Part shown: positions 49,801 through 59,815 of the stretch, piece by piece | Numbering within the stretch: the first letter of the stretch is position 1 | How the letters are laid out: the number at the start of each line of letters is the position of its first letter | Assembly (NCBI RefSeq): GCF_000002995.4 | Contig: NW_025062476.1 | Span: 10,476,501-10,540,500, forward strand | Length of the DNA stretch: 64,000 nucleotides | Source of the DNA: Brugia malayi | Lineage: Eukaryota; Nematoda; Chromadorea; Rhabditida; Onchocercidae | Direction of reading: 5' to 3' | Made by a program: the position numbers and the translations under genes | The notes under the pieces: model-generated | What the model was told of the DNA's origin: nothing | The model's database searches: none | The model's input: the letters and a program-made list of their open reading frames with translations, nothing else

Positions 49801-50400
49801 AACATTTCATATAAGTTGACAATTTCGACATCAATGTCGTCGCTACTTCGTCCGCTCATTGTGATCCGTTTCTTTCCGTAATTTTTGATAGCAACACTTT
49901 AAAACTTTCATTTTTTGTTTTTCAAAAGACTGAAATTTGTTAGCTTTTAATGCAAAAAGAAAGTGTTACACTGTTAGCGGTGCTTCGAAATAATTCATGC
50001 ACATATTTTTGTACTGTAGAAAAGTAAGACTCAATTATTATTGTCAAAAATAATCGTCACATCATTCTGAATTGTAATGTCCTTTGGATTTCTTCTTATA
50101 TTTGATAACAACAACTCTAAATTTGTCTGGTACTTGCGGAATCTTTAAAAGTAAAAGGTCATTATTTATTTGAAACTTCAACAGATCGATACAAATTAAA
50201 TACATAAGTTAGCCTTTACATTTATTACATTTATAAACAGTTCGTGTCTATCTGTTCGGCTTTTTATATCACCATGCCTCAATCCGTATAATCACACAAA
50301 GGTGACCTTAACGTGATACGAACACGGGATGCCCCGTGTCTCTACGTAATCACGCAGAAATGCTCGCCCCACCTCAAATAAAATCATTGCTAAGGTGCTA
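46807..50400. other. 5' flank of the rootletin-like gene; possible missing first exons
   Basis: Mostly AT-rich sequence without a clear gene. A 23-base candidate exon on the minus strand (47486-47464, between ATTAG and a perfect GTAAGT) would read TEITEQI and has exactly the phase needed to join exon 46806-46748. Another minus-strand ATG stretch at 47633-47597 (MNDFAKNENERQ, donor GTTAAA) could be a start, but its phase does not fit the 23-base exon. The ORF at 49502-49281 (minus) and several others look like chance. Confidence 0.4.
50312..50354. other. Strong imperfect hairpin in a GC-richer island
   Basis: CGTGATACG (50312-50320) pairs with CGTAATCACG (50345-50354) apart from one bulged base, and inside it ACACGGG (50322-50328) pairs perfectly with CCCGTGT (50333-50339) around a four-base loop. 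The surrounding 50280-50400 sequence is clearly more GC-rich than its neighbourhood. It is too short for a typical pre-miRNA and does not fold as a tRNA. It could be a structured RNA, a protein-binding palindrome or a transposon-end relic. Confidence 0.5.
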
Positions 50401-50440
50401 GCATGTCCATAAATTGCCAACGAATAGCAGGAAAGGGCCA

Positions 50441-50596
50441 ATGTTGCGGTATTTACTGGTTTATCTGTTTTGTTTCAGTGCCAGTGTGTTTGCTGATGTC
50501 AAGTCATATGGAGATTGTAAATCTGAAAACAGGATGGCGAGTTCCTTTTCCGGAGTTGTAATTCCATTAGAAAGTACAAAGCTGAGAAATATGTAA
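50441..50596 (+). CDS. Candidate small secreted peptide or first exon (uncertain)
   Basis: A 51-codon frame that starts with a convincing signal peptide, MLRYLLVYLFCFSASVFA, followed by DVKSYGDCKSENRMASSF and ending soon after. Base composition is less AT-rich than the flanks. A GTAAAA sequence overlaps the stop codon (after AGAAATAT), so it may be a first exon rather than a whole gene. No downstream partner exon could be identified, and I recognise no family. The hairpin at 50312-50354 lies just upstream. It could still be a chance ORF. Confidence 0.3.
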   Translation: MLRYLLVYLFCFSASVFADVKSYGDCKSENRMASSFSGVVIPLESTKLRNM

Positions 50597-51234
50597 AATC
50601 AGTGAGATTTTGATAGGAATAGAGTACGGTTAAATAAATGAATATTGCAGGAAGATAAGGTCAAATGCAAAACGGTAATAATAGAAACTTGTAAAAGAGT
50701 TGGGCTGTGTTGTAAAAAAAAAGAAGATTTATGTTTGAAATAAATATTATATTCATAGAGGTGCTGAAAGGTCAAGAGGTCACGTGAAGCTATTGGTTGG
50801 ATTTTCTTTGCTTTTCATTAGAAATACAGAAATATAGCTTTGTATTTGAGAATATGTTATGATTCAATCATTAAGTGAAACATTTGTTATTCATGTATAC
50901 ATCTATACATATGCATAATTTCTTCGTGAATGAAAGAGATTTTATTTAGATTTCTAATTTCTTTTCATTTTTCGTAAGAAAAAAAAATAATTGGAAAATA
51001 TATTGTTGACGAGAACTATTTGAAAGCATCCTAAATTCTGAATCCTTTCAGGAGAGAAACAAAAACCTAGATTATTTGCACGATTCCAAAAAATTTCAAA
51101 ATTTTAATTTATCATTTTGAGATATTGCTGTAGATTTTATTTTATTTAAATTGATAGTGTTGTACGAAGTAAGAAAATTGCTGTTTTCAATCGTATTATT
51201 TGTGAACGTTAGGTCTTTTCAATTTAAACATATA

Positions 51235-51366
51235 ATGGTCGTTTTCCTTCTTTTTTTATTGTGTTGCTCAGCTGGTGCTTGGTCATTTTTTCAAATTTGG
51301 AGACGTCCAGGAAAGATATCCATGCATTCAGACTTACAATTTCTACGATTTCAGTTGTCATCCTAA
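51235..51366 (+). CDS. Candidate neuropeptide-like small secreted ORF (very uncertain)
   Basis: A 43-residue frame with a hydrophobic leader, MVVFLLFLLCCSAGAW, then SFFQIWRRPGK and a short tail. The RRPGK block resembles a dibasic plus Gly-Lys amidation and processing context. There is only one such motif, no intron and no supporting promoter. Chance remains the likeliest explanation, so this entry only flags the ORF. Confidence 0.15.
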   Translation: MVVFLLFLLCCSAGAWSFFQIWRRPGKISMHSDLQFLRFQLSS

Positions 51367-51599
51367 TCCTAAGTATATCTCAAAACATACACATACATGC
51401 ACACATACATACACATCACACTAATAGCCATTTTCTGGCCATCGTTATAAATATTTGTGAACTTTGTCTTCTGAATAAAACGAAGTGCATTAATATATCT
51501 TTAATTTTAATACATATTGTTTTTGCCACTCCTTAGATCGTTAATAAACGACATAATTTAGCAAAATATAAAGGGGAGGAAGTGAAATTAACATGAAAA

Positions 51600-53600
51600 T
51601 CTAAAATTAATTTTAAAGCGAACAAAATTGATGAGAGAGGAATACTTTTCTCTTGCAAAAGTAGATTTTTCTAAAAAATTTCAAGTGCTATATAATTTTT
51701 TAAATTCGGATTTCAATTTCAAGGCAAGTTGATATGAATAAATTCAAGTTTTGAAAAAGATGATCTAGGAATTCATTCGGGAATATTTATCGCTTTTCAC
51801 CGTGTTAAAAGTTTGCTAATATTCAAAACACCATTATCATTTCTCAAAAATTTTTGTCATTTTTCTTTTTAAGATCGCGCTTTAAATGATATATTTATAA
51901 GAAAAGAATTCGAATTTTCAACAAAAGTCCATTTCAAAATTAAAAACTACCGTCTAAACAGTATTAAATATTTCAAAAAATCTTCGACAACAATAGTTAA
52001 CATTTATAAAAATTTTTTTCGAACTTTATCTCTGCCTCTTTTATGAATAATCTAATTTTAAGAAAGAAATAGATAGAATAAAAACAGAAAAGTTTAAAAA
52101 AAAGTTACTGGGAGAGGCTGATTAAAAAAAGGTAAAATAGATTTTAACTTTAATTTCATTCCTTGTCTTGCAGCTATTCCGAATTATCAATAACTAATTA
52201 ATTAGTAATGATAATAATAATAAGCTTTTTATTTGAATTTTTCAAAAATACAGCGAGGGTTGTGGCACTATGTGCTAAAGTTGGAAATTGAAATTAATAA
52301 ATTCGTTGTGAGCGGTGTTAGCAATTACTGTTGTGTTGAGTAACCAAGGAAATGAATGAGTCGGAAATATTAAATTAAGCCTAAATTGGTAGCATTGGCA
52401 TTTGTCCTGCATCTTAAATACTATGGATGCCTTGAAAATGTCTGACAAATATTTAATCGTTATTCGCATGAAAGGCCCAAGTGGTAAGCTTTGCTATCTG
52501 ACTGCTAACTCGTTACCTTAGAACAATTAGGCCTAACTATCACAGACACTTTACTTCAGCAAGAAAATGTCGTAGCATTTTGACCCCATACTATGACTCG
52601 TTTTCTTCTTTGATAGTAAATTACAGCTTAGGTTGAGGCTAAAAACATCAATGAGAAAGATTAGCTAAAAGCTGAAGCTCTAGCTAAATGATAATGTATC
52701 GTAGTAGGATAAATTTGATTTGATGGAAATATTAATAATCTAAAAGGTAGACAAGCTTAATATTCGATAACATACCGACAACATTAAAAGTGTTACCTTG
52801 ACGATATCCCGGACAACTGCGACAATATGCCAATATATTGACAATCGATTATATATAATGCTGTATTTGAAAGAATTATTTGCTAACGAAGGAATAGCAA
52901 ATTGCCAAATTGCCGGTAATTCTTGTAACACAGCAAAGATTACACCGAGAGAAAATTGGTTGGTAAAAGATAGAGGATAATAAAGCATAAACGTTAACGT
53001 TATTTTCACAAAAACATTATTGCACAGAAATGCAATTCATTCTTTATTTGAGTATTCAACAAATTTTAACAAAGTAAAGTAAAATCATTTTTTGGGAATT
53101 TTTTAAAGGTTTTTTTTTAAAACTATTTTTCAGCTTCATTGCATTTTTCATCACTGTGCAAATGTTTGCTGTTGGAATGTAATGATTGCAGATGGCGCAA
53201 TTTGCTTGTGTTTACTCACTGGAAAATATTTTGAATTATAGTAACTTCTCTTCCTTTTAAATGGCTCAATAGACCAAAGTCATTCATGATATATTGTACA
53301 GATAGTAGTGGTAGTAATAAGTTGGCAGTGATACTAACTTCTGTGACAAGAAAAAAAGTGAAAAACAGATTATGGAAAATAAAAAATCATAGAAAGAATA
53401 TGAATAAATATATAACAAGCAAAGATGTATAAAACTGACTTGTAAACAACTTTACTCTTATCAGTATTTCTACTTGCAGTCAAATATTAAGGCTAAGGTG
53501 TCACCGACATTTAATAAAGTCCTAGGCTTAAGCTTAACATTTAACATTCAATTGCAAAAGAATTATTAAAAAGTAATGGAATAATTGCTTTTATTAATGA
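51600..53600. other. Gene-poor stretch with one ambiguous open segment
   Basis: Mostly AT-rich. At about 52870-52977 both strands are open: plus reads ELFANEGIANCQIAGNSCN and ends at 52980; minus reads a hydrophobic stretch (52740-53009). Neither has clear splice partners, so no gene is called. Confidence 0.4.
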
Positions 53601-53624
53601 TTCATTCTTTTTTTTTTTTTTCAG

Positions 53625-54166
53625 TTAAATTTTGAAATTTTGAAATGTTACTTTTTGTTTCGCTTTGCCGCTATTACCATCAAAACCATTCATTTTGCTA
53701 AATGATGGAGAATTTTTTGATGGTATTACCATTGGACGATAATTTAATGGAACATCAATATAATGACGACTTCTAATCTAAAAGTTTCACTGCCCAATTA
53801 TAATAAATTTAAGCTATTATCCACTTATAAAAGTTTATTATTTTAGCCCAATATGAATTTAGATTAAATTATTAATTTAAATTTATAATTCATAACTGTA
53901 TATACTACAAAATTTAGTTTTAGTATCATAAAATGATATAAAAGCGACAACATTTCGGTGTTTAACTCCTATAAGTCTAAATTAATAATTTAATTTATGT
54001 TTAATAAGATACCTACAGCTTTGCACATATAAACGATGACAAGCATTGCCAGCATTATACCAATAGTAGCACCGATTAAGATGAAAATAAAAATATCAGT
54101 GAAACTCATATCAGCAATCTGAGCACTTAATGTATCAAGCGATGCCTTCAAAAACACTTCATTCAT
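53625..54166 (-). CDS. Small single-pass membrane protein, unrecognised (KCNE-like topology)
   Basis: Two exons, 54166-54017 and 53777-53625, join in phase at a GTAGGT donor and TTTTAG acceptor to give 100 residues. Residues 1-26 are a short polar N-terminus without a signal peptide (MNEVFLKASLDTLSAQIADM). A single hydrophobic segment follows (about 27-47, ILIGATIGIMLAMLVIVYM). Next comes a basic juxtamembrane KAIRSRHYIDVP and a polar tail containing NYRPMVIPSKNSPSF and GNSGKAKQKVTF. The topology (short N-terminus, one helix, IRS-type basic motif, about 100 residues) recalls KCNE/MPS potassium-channel accessory subunits, but I see no decisive motif, so this is only a resemblance. An alternative donor (GTATCT, four bases on) would put a stop directly after the join. 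The second exon has no ORF-scale length and could be missed by gene finders. Confidence 0.55.
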
Positions 54167-54333
54167 TGATTGCAAGGAATATAATGCATAGAAAGAAAAA
54201 ACTTTTTAGAAGCTAAAGAAATACTAAATGCTGCAAAAAAATTTTCTTACATAATAGTTGCGTGAAAACTAAAGTAACTAAGTAAATAAGTAAGTAATTA
54301 GCCAATTATCAAACCATCAGAAAATATCTATGC

Positions 54334-54358
54334 ATATATATATATATGTGTGTGTGTA
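54334..54358. repeat. (TA)n-(TG)n compound microsatellite
   Basis: Seven or so TA units passing directly into TG units, in the 5' flank of the small membrane-protein gene. Confidence 0.9.
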
Positions 54359-55084
54359 TGAAAGTGTTTAACAAAATTGAATATATTTAATGAAATTTAT
54401 GCAAAAATTTGAGCAGTTTAAAATGAATAAGAAAATATAAATGAATTTCAGTTCATCAAATACTGTTTATTCATTAGATTTGCTAAAAAGTTTTTATGCA
54501 AAGTAAACAATATCAATTGCCTATCTCAGCAAGCAAACTACTAATATCCACTGCTAATAAATTTACAAATACCAACCATAAAAAAAAATGCTTCAATATG
54601 TATTTACATGTACATACATACATATATGCAAACAACCACTTCCAAATATTAGCAAACACAGAAATGATATTATCATTAAATTATCTTAAATTTTCTGGAA
54701 GAATTTATCATAATTTTAGTTTAATTTTGAAGCACTGAATATTTAGCATATATTAGTTACAATTTACAATAAATTTATTCATATTACAGTAAGTGTGAAA
54801 TTATTTTAATGCATAGTTGAATAGTTCCTACCTTTTACTTTAAAATAGAAGAATGTAAGGAATATGTAAATTTTACTCCTATCAATGTTTAACTTGTCTT
54901 CAAGAAATTTGTAAGATTTTAGTGAGAAAGACATGTTCCATAATATTTAATATATAACAAAAAATTGGCTGATGTCTTATTCCAAAGAAATTTATTATTA
55001 TCATCTTGAGATCAATTAGGTTAATTTGTATCGAACTTTTGCTAATTTGATATCATTAAATATAAATTTAAAAAGTGAGTACGT

Positions 55085-55090
55085 TTTATT
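55085..55090 (-). terminator. Probable poly(A) signal of the collagen gene
   Basis: AATAAA on the minus strand (TTTATT as given), about 95 bases beyond the collagen stop codon. Confidence 0.55.
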
Positions 55091-55182
55091 TTACTGCACA
55101 TAAATAATTTTTTATGCAAAACTAAAATATCAAATATAAAACAGCACCATTCTAACTAGAAGTTTCGTTGTCATATCCTATG

Positions 55183-57112
55183 TCAATAGCCAGGTGCAGT
55201 TCGCGGTGGTGGACAATGACCGCAACCACCATCGATACCTAAATTAGGGAGTAAAGGAAAATATAAAAATCTGTCTTTTAAAATCTTCAGAATTTCTAAT
55301 TATTTAAGATTTTAGAAATTTAGTGCTCCAGAACTGACTAATAAAGAATGCTTTATTTCCTGAGAGAATTGCAACCCAATTTTTTAAATAGTTATCTAAA
55401 TTAATTTCCAAACCATGTAAGCCGTTCGGTCCTGGCAATCCTCGTGGTCCTTTTTTTCCACTTTTGCCTTTTCTTCCCTTCTGAAACATATATCCGGTAT
55501 GATTTTGAAGAATGTAGCCAAAGAATAAATAATGAATTTCGAATAGCAATCTGCAAAAGTCCCAAATAACTTACCTCGCCTGGTGGTCCTTGAGGTCCAG
55601 GAATAGTCTGTCCACGATCCCCTTTTGCTCCTTTCATACCAGGTTGTCCGATTGGTCCTGGAGCTCCTGGAATACCAGCAGGTCCTTTTATTTTAATAAG
55701 TTTTCCATCCTGAAATGTGATAAGATTACTGGAAAATTTTATATTGGATTGGAAAATATTGCATAAATCATTAGTGCTAACCAACTATCATTTGGACCGA
55801 ACTCAATTTTTAACCAGTAATATATAATGAAGTCAATTACAAACATACAGAATATAACTTACTTCTCCTTTTTTGCCCTTAGACCCGACTGGACCGGTTT
55901 TTCCCATTGAACCGGGTTGCCCAATCATGCCACGAGTTCCTTTTTTCCCTGAAAAGTATTTTTTAGTAAATGTCAGTCGGCACCATCCATTGCTTTAATT
56001 CTTACTTACCATCATGACCTGGTTCTCCCGTTTCACCACGCGGTCCTGGTGGTCCCTTATTACCCGGTTGTCCTGGTGGTCCAGGTGGACCAGGCAAACA
56101 AATTATGCAAGGTTCCGTTTTCAAACCATCATACGGCATTACGTTACCACTTCTTCCAGAATTTCCATGCTATCAAGAAAAGATGTTAAAATCTAAACAA
56201 AAGATGAAATTAGAATATTTTCAAATAATCTCCAATTATCATAACATTTTGAAGGAAATGAAACTTAAGAAATTTTTTTTTGAAATTCAAAAAAAAAGGC
56301 TTTAACAATACTAGGTTTATCAATTTATTGATCCTAAAATAATAGCTACCTTTCCGGGTTGTCCATCCCTACCATCCTTGCCATCATTCCCCGGTGGTCC
56401 TGGTGGCCCAGGTGGTCCATGTTGACACATGCAACGCATCATATGTATTACCACCTCTTTATCCGGCTGTGATGGTGATGGCGGTTCAAAAACGGGCTAT
56501 AATTTTTAATTTCAATTAAGTTTAGGAATCTTTCAAAAACTTCCACAATTCAACTTGATATTCTACTTTTCTTTTCATAAACACGAAAATGGAACCGCTG
56601 CTGCAGGTGCACCATAAGCGCCATTTCCACCTGCATCACCAATACCATCATCTCGCCATTGTCCAAATAACCAACCACGTTTCTCACGTCTTCTCGTTTG
56701 ACGTTGATCCCGAAGAGCGTATATTTCGGACCACATATCTTGAGAACTCATCTAAAAAAAATGCATTTCCATGGCGCAAACTTTCTAAAATCAATAAACT
56801 GTACAGCAAATTATCTTACTTTACAAAATTCTGTTCCATCCAGAATTTTCGAATGCAAATGATGAGCATAGCTGTAGAGTAATGGCACAGTCAAGATTGC
56901 TAATGAGACGGAGAATATTGATAATGTTACTGCAGCAATTGCTATATGTCGAAATTGCCTTTAAAAAAATGTACATATATAATGAAAAATTAAATTTTGA
57001 TAGAATCTATTCAATCTAATATTTTTAAAATTATTTACGAAATGTAATGTTTGTGTAATTTAGATTACAGATTTGTATACCGAAGAAGGTACCTGTGTAC
57101 ATCCAATTCCAT
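55183..57112 (-). CDS. Nematode cuticle collagen
   Basis: Exons (minus): 57112-57093, 56958-56820, 56751-56596, 56496-56350, 56169-56010, 55948-55863, 55709-55575, 55480-55414 and 55238-55183; 321 residues, all joins in frame. The N-terminus is MELDVHRQFRHIAIAAVTLS with a hydrophobic signal-anchor (about 12-33), followed by the collagen N-domain and a subtilisin-type processing site TRRREKR (residues 72-78). Three main Gly-X-Y blocks follow: GPPGPPGPPGND, then after CIIC(L) the block PGPPGPPGQPGNKGPPGPRG, then a long interrupted block. The C-terminus ends GGCGHCPPPRTAPGY, the signature of cuticle collagens. Cysteine pairs MRCMC, PCIIC and GCGHC flank the triple-helical blocks, as in the family. 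By family knowledge it is secreted by the hypodermis and cross-linked into the cuticle. I cannot assign a subfamily or orthologue. The GTTCCA donor of exon 3 is weak and was chosen because it alone keeps phase with exon 4. Confidence 0.96.
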
Positions 57113-58038
57113 CTTTGAAAACAAATTTCTGATTATAAACTAACAATTGATAACAGCAATCCTTTAAATAGGGTACACTTTGGGAAATTTGAAGATTGCA
57201 ATGAATATATTTGTCATAAATCGGGGCAGAGAAATATATAAAATTAACGGTAAAATGGCATTGCTATTTAATAACATCCAATTATAACATATAGAGATTC
57301 AGGATGATCTTATCAGTGAGTGACCTAAATTTTTAAATGACATTTTAAAAATTTATGATATGTGTGAAATTTGATAAATGATATAATAGAATAGTTATGT
57401 TCAAGAAGATGAAAAGAACATATGACCTCTCCGTTCATCTGTTTCATTCATTCATTCAGCTCTTTATCCTGAAAATTATGAGACTGTTCTAAAATCAAAG
57501 CAAAGAAAAGAAAATGGAAAAGAACGAAAATATGAAAGATTTGGATGTTATATTACTTTTCATATTGATTCCAATTTCAGAACTTTTTTTTCCTTTTAAA
57601 ACGAATTTTAAAAAGGATTTTTTTCCATAAATTTTATTGTATTATTTGTGGAAAAATTTTTGTATAATTTTTTTTCCAGTCAGTGACTTTTTCTTTTGTT
57701 ATTAAATCTTCACCGATTTATAGAAGAAAATTTTTCAGCTTTCGAAATATGTTTACAAAATAGCTGTGAAACCAGCTATCAATAAATTTTGAAAACTTTT
57801 TTTGGGATATAGGTAGTGGTGTTAAATTTTGATATTTTATATAATTATCAATATTATTCAAAAGACTTTTAGATGATTCTATATATGAGGTGATAACAGT
57901 GATTGATAATACTCAATTCGTTATCATTTCGATCATGATATAAGCACAACGAAAGAATTTGTAAAAATTTTTTGAGAAATCAGTGTGAAATAAAATGAAA
58001 TTCAAGGACATTCCAATCTGTAGCATTCGTTTCAACTT

Positions 58039-58110
58039 CAAATAACAGCAACGACAATAATAATAACGGTAATAATATCAACGACAACAATAACAACGAT
58101 AACAACAACG
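58039..58110. repeat. AAC/AAT imperfect triplet repeat
   Basis: A run of imperfect AAC, AAT and ACG triplets. It makes the valine/isoleucine run of a spurious minus-strand ORF. Confidence 0.85.
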
Positions 58111-58805
58111 ATAGCATAAACAATAAATAATATTAAGCAATTCTGTATCGATCTTACAAAAAATATAAAAAAGACTCTCTGATTGTTGTGATGCGACAGA
58201 TGTATGTACCTCTTTCTCTTCTTTGATGTGCAAAATATGCCGCTGAAGCACCAATGCCTTCCTTCTCTTTTCATATTTTATTTGAATGACATGACTTTTG
58301 TTTAAAAATTTAAGTGTATTTTTACTTTTGAATATTAAAATTTAACCTTAGCAAGTAATTTCAGTCATTGCTACAGTTTAGTCATTTACTGCATAAATGG
58401 TACAAATTTATAAATTACGCTAATGAATGCCATCGAAGTTTTTAGCAAATGATAACGATGAAGCATACCTGAAACATTTGCTTGTGCTAAAATCATTTCA
58501 ATTAGTTATTTTAATCTATTCAGTCGATAATATCATCTAAAGAAATTTTATTGCAAATATAATTTTTTTGTTTTTTTTTTTTTTTTTTACTTTTGATAAT
58601 TCTAATTTAATTTCTATAAAATAATTTAATTTCTTATATATTTCATTTCAGTTAGTAGTGAGATAAAGATGTAAAGATGTAAGGATAAGTAAGGATAATT
58701 GAAATGATGTCGCGCAATTCAGGGTCAATTGGATTATGCAGATAATCCCTCATCATCATGAGAATCATAACGTTGCCTAATATATTCCATTCATACCCCT
58801 TAGTA

Positions 58806-58832
58806 GCTACCGGTATGAAAAGCTACCGGTAT
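58806..58832. promoter_or_regulatory. Tandem ACCGGT palindromes
   Basis: GCTACCGGTAT occurs twice, 16 bases apart, each centred on the palindrome ACCGGT. A related pair, AGGTAAC(AA)CTCCTCGTA, appears at 58874 and again at 59048. This clustering lies about 1 kb upstream of the ZC4H2-type start. Any regulatory role is inference. Confidence 0.3.
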
Positions 58833-59026
58833 CTTCATTCAGGTAGCTCTTGCTATCGAGTATCTCATCATCCAGGTAACAACTCCTCGTATCGGTTACT
58901 TGTTTTTCAGTAATCGTACTTTTCAATAAATCAAAAAATTTATTCTAGTCGAGTTTTGCTTATTTAATGTATTTGTTTCTTCCACGTGATTTTGATATTT
59001 CTTGGCTTATTGCAATTGGTTCTCGT

Positions 59027-59045
59027 TATTTATTTATTTATTTAT
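59027..59045. repeat. (TTTA)n microsatellite
   Basis: About five TTTA/ATTT units directly upstream of a CCA-rich tract at 59070-59110. Confidence 0.9.
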
Positions 59046-59377
59046 CAAGGTAACTCCTCGTACCGAACCTACCATCACCACACCACGACCACCACCACCA
59101 CCATCACCATGCTATCAATCGATATCATCATAAAATGATAGATGGATGACACATTTGGTGATGGTATTAGTAGTAGGGGAGGAGAAGGAAGGAAAGGGTA
59201 GAAGCAGCGTCTTTTCGAGCTCCTTTTTTTCCTCCTCTTTCATCCGATATGTCAATGATGATCGCTTACACTCTGTCTGCTCATACCAATTCATTCTAAT
59301 TTAATGCATTCATTCTAAACCTCACAATGGCCATATATCGTTAAATTTACGACTCTGTTTTTGGTTTAGTTAAGATT

Positions 59378-59386
59378 GGGCGGGGG
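59378..59386. promoter_or_regulatory. GC box (GGGCGGGGG)
   Basis: GGGCGGGGGAAAGGGG stands out in AT-rich sequence about 430 bases upstream of the ZC4H2-type start codon. It matches an Sp1/KLF-type GC box. Only three G runs are close together, so a stable quadruplex is not supported. Confidence 0.35.
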
Positions 59387-59815
59387 AAAGGGGTACAGGA
59401 ATTGAGGTCGATGGGTAAGCCAATGACCTCACTGCTTTCTAAACTTGGAATCAATGTCAACCCTCTGTCATCTTATGTCTCTCTTTTCATCTTGATTATT
59501 TATTTATACAATATTTTGTAGATTTTGTCATTACGGTTTCCTTTAGAAACGAATTGAATTCGGCTTATTCCTTTCCCTTCTAATTATCATAACATGTAAT
59601 CAGTTACCTAAAGTAGAAGTAAATTACAATCAATTTCTAAATGTTTTTTTTTTTTTTTAAAATCTCGTAGGGATTTACAAATTTTGTTCTATAAATTTGT
59701 ACGAAATAATTTCAACAATAATCAGCTAGCTATTGGCAATATTTTTATTCAATTGAAACACTTAGAAAGCAGTTTATAACGGAAATTTACGAAATACACT
59801 AATCATTTTTGAACA

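Larger units (their letters stand above)
57113..59815. other. Shared divergent 5' flank of the collagen (minus) and ZC4H2-type (plus) genes
   Basis: This 2.7-kb stretch holds no exon. It is the promoter side of both neighbours, which point away from each other. It contains an AAC/AAT triplet-rich tract (58039-58110), long poly(T) tracts, a cluster of repeated ACCGGT palindromes (58806-58832), a CCA-rich tract and a GC box (59378-59386). Confidence 0.6.

Noticed and set aside
50281..50360. tRNA-like fold (a T-arm-like stem with loop TTCGTAT on the minus strand)
   Set aside because: The loop lacks the invariant A, the acceptor arm has no partner at the right distance and no A box or anticodon arm is evident. 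The base pairing is better described as one long hairpin.
58038..58274. 78-codon minus-strand ORF with Ile/Val run
   Set aside because: Its hydrophobic tail is encoded by the AAC/AAT triplet tract and it has no plausible splice context.
59378..59394. Possible G-quadruplex
   Set aside because: Only three closely spaced G runs are present; a GC-box reading is simpler.
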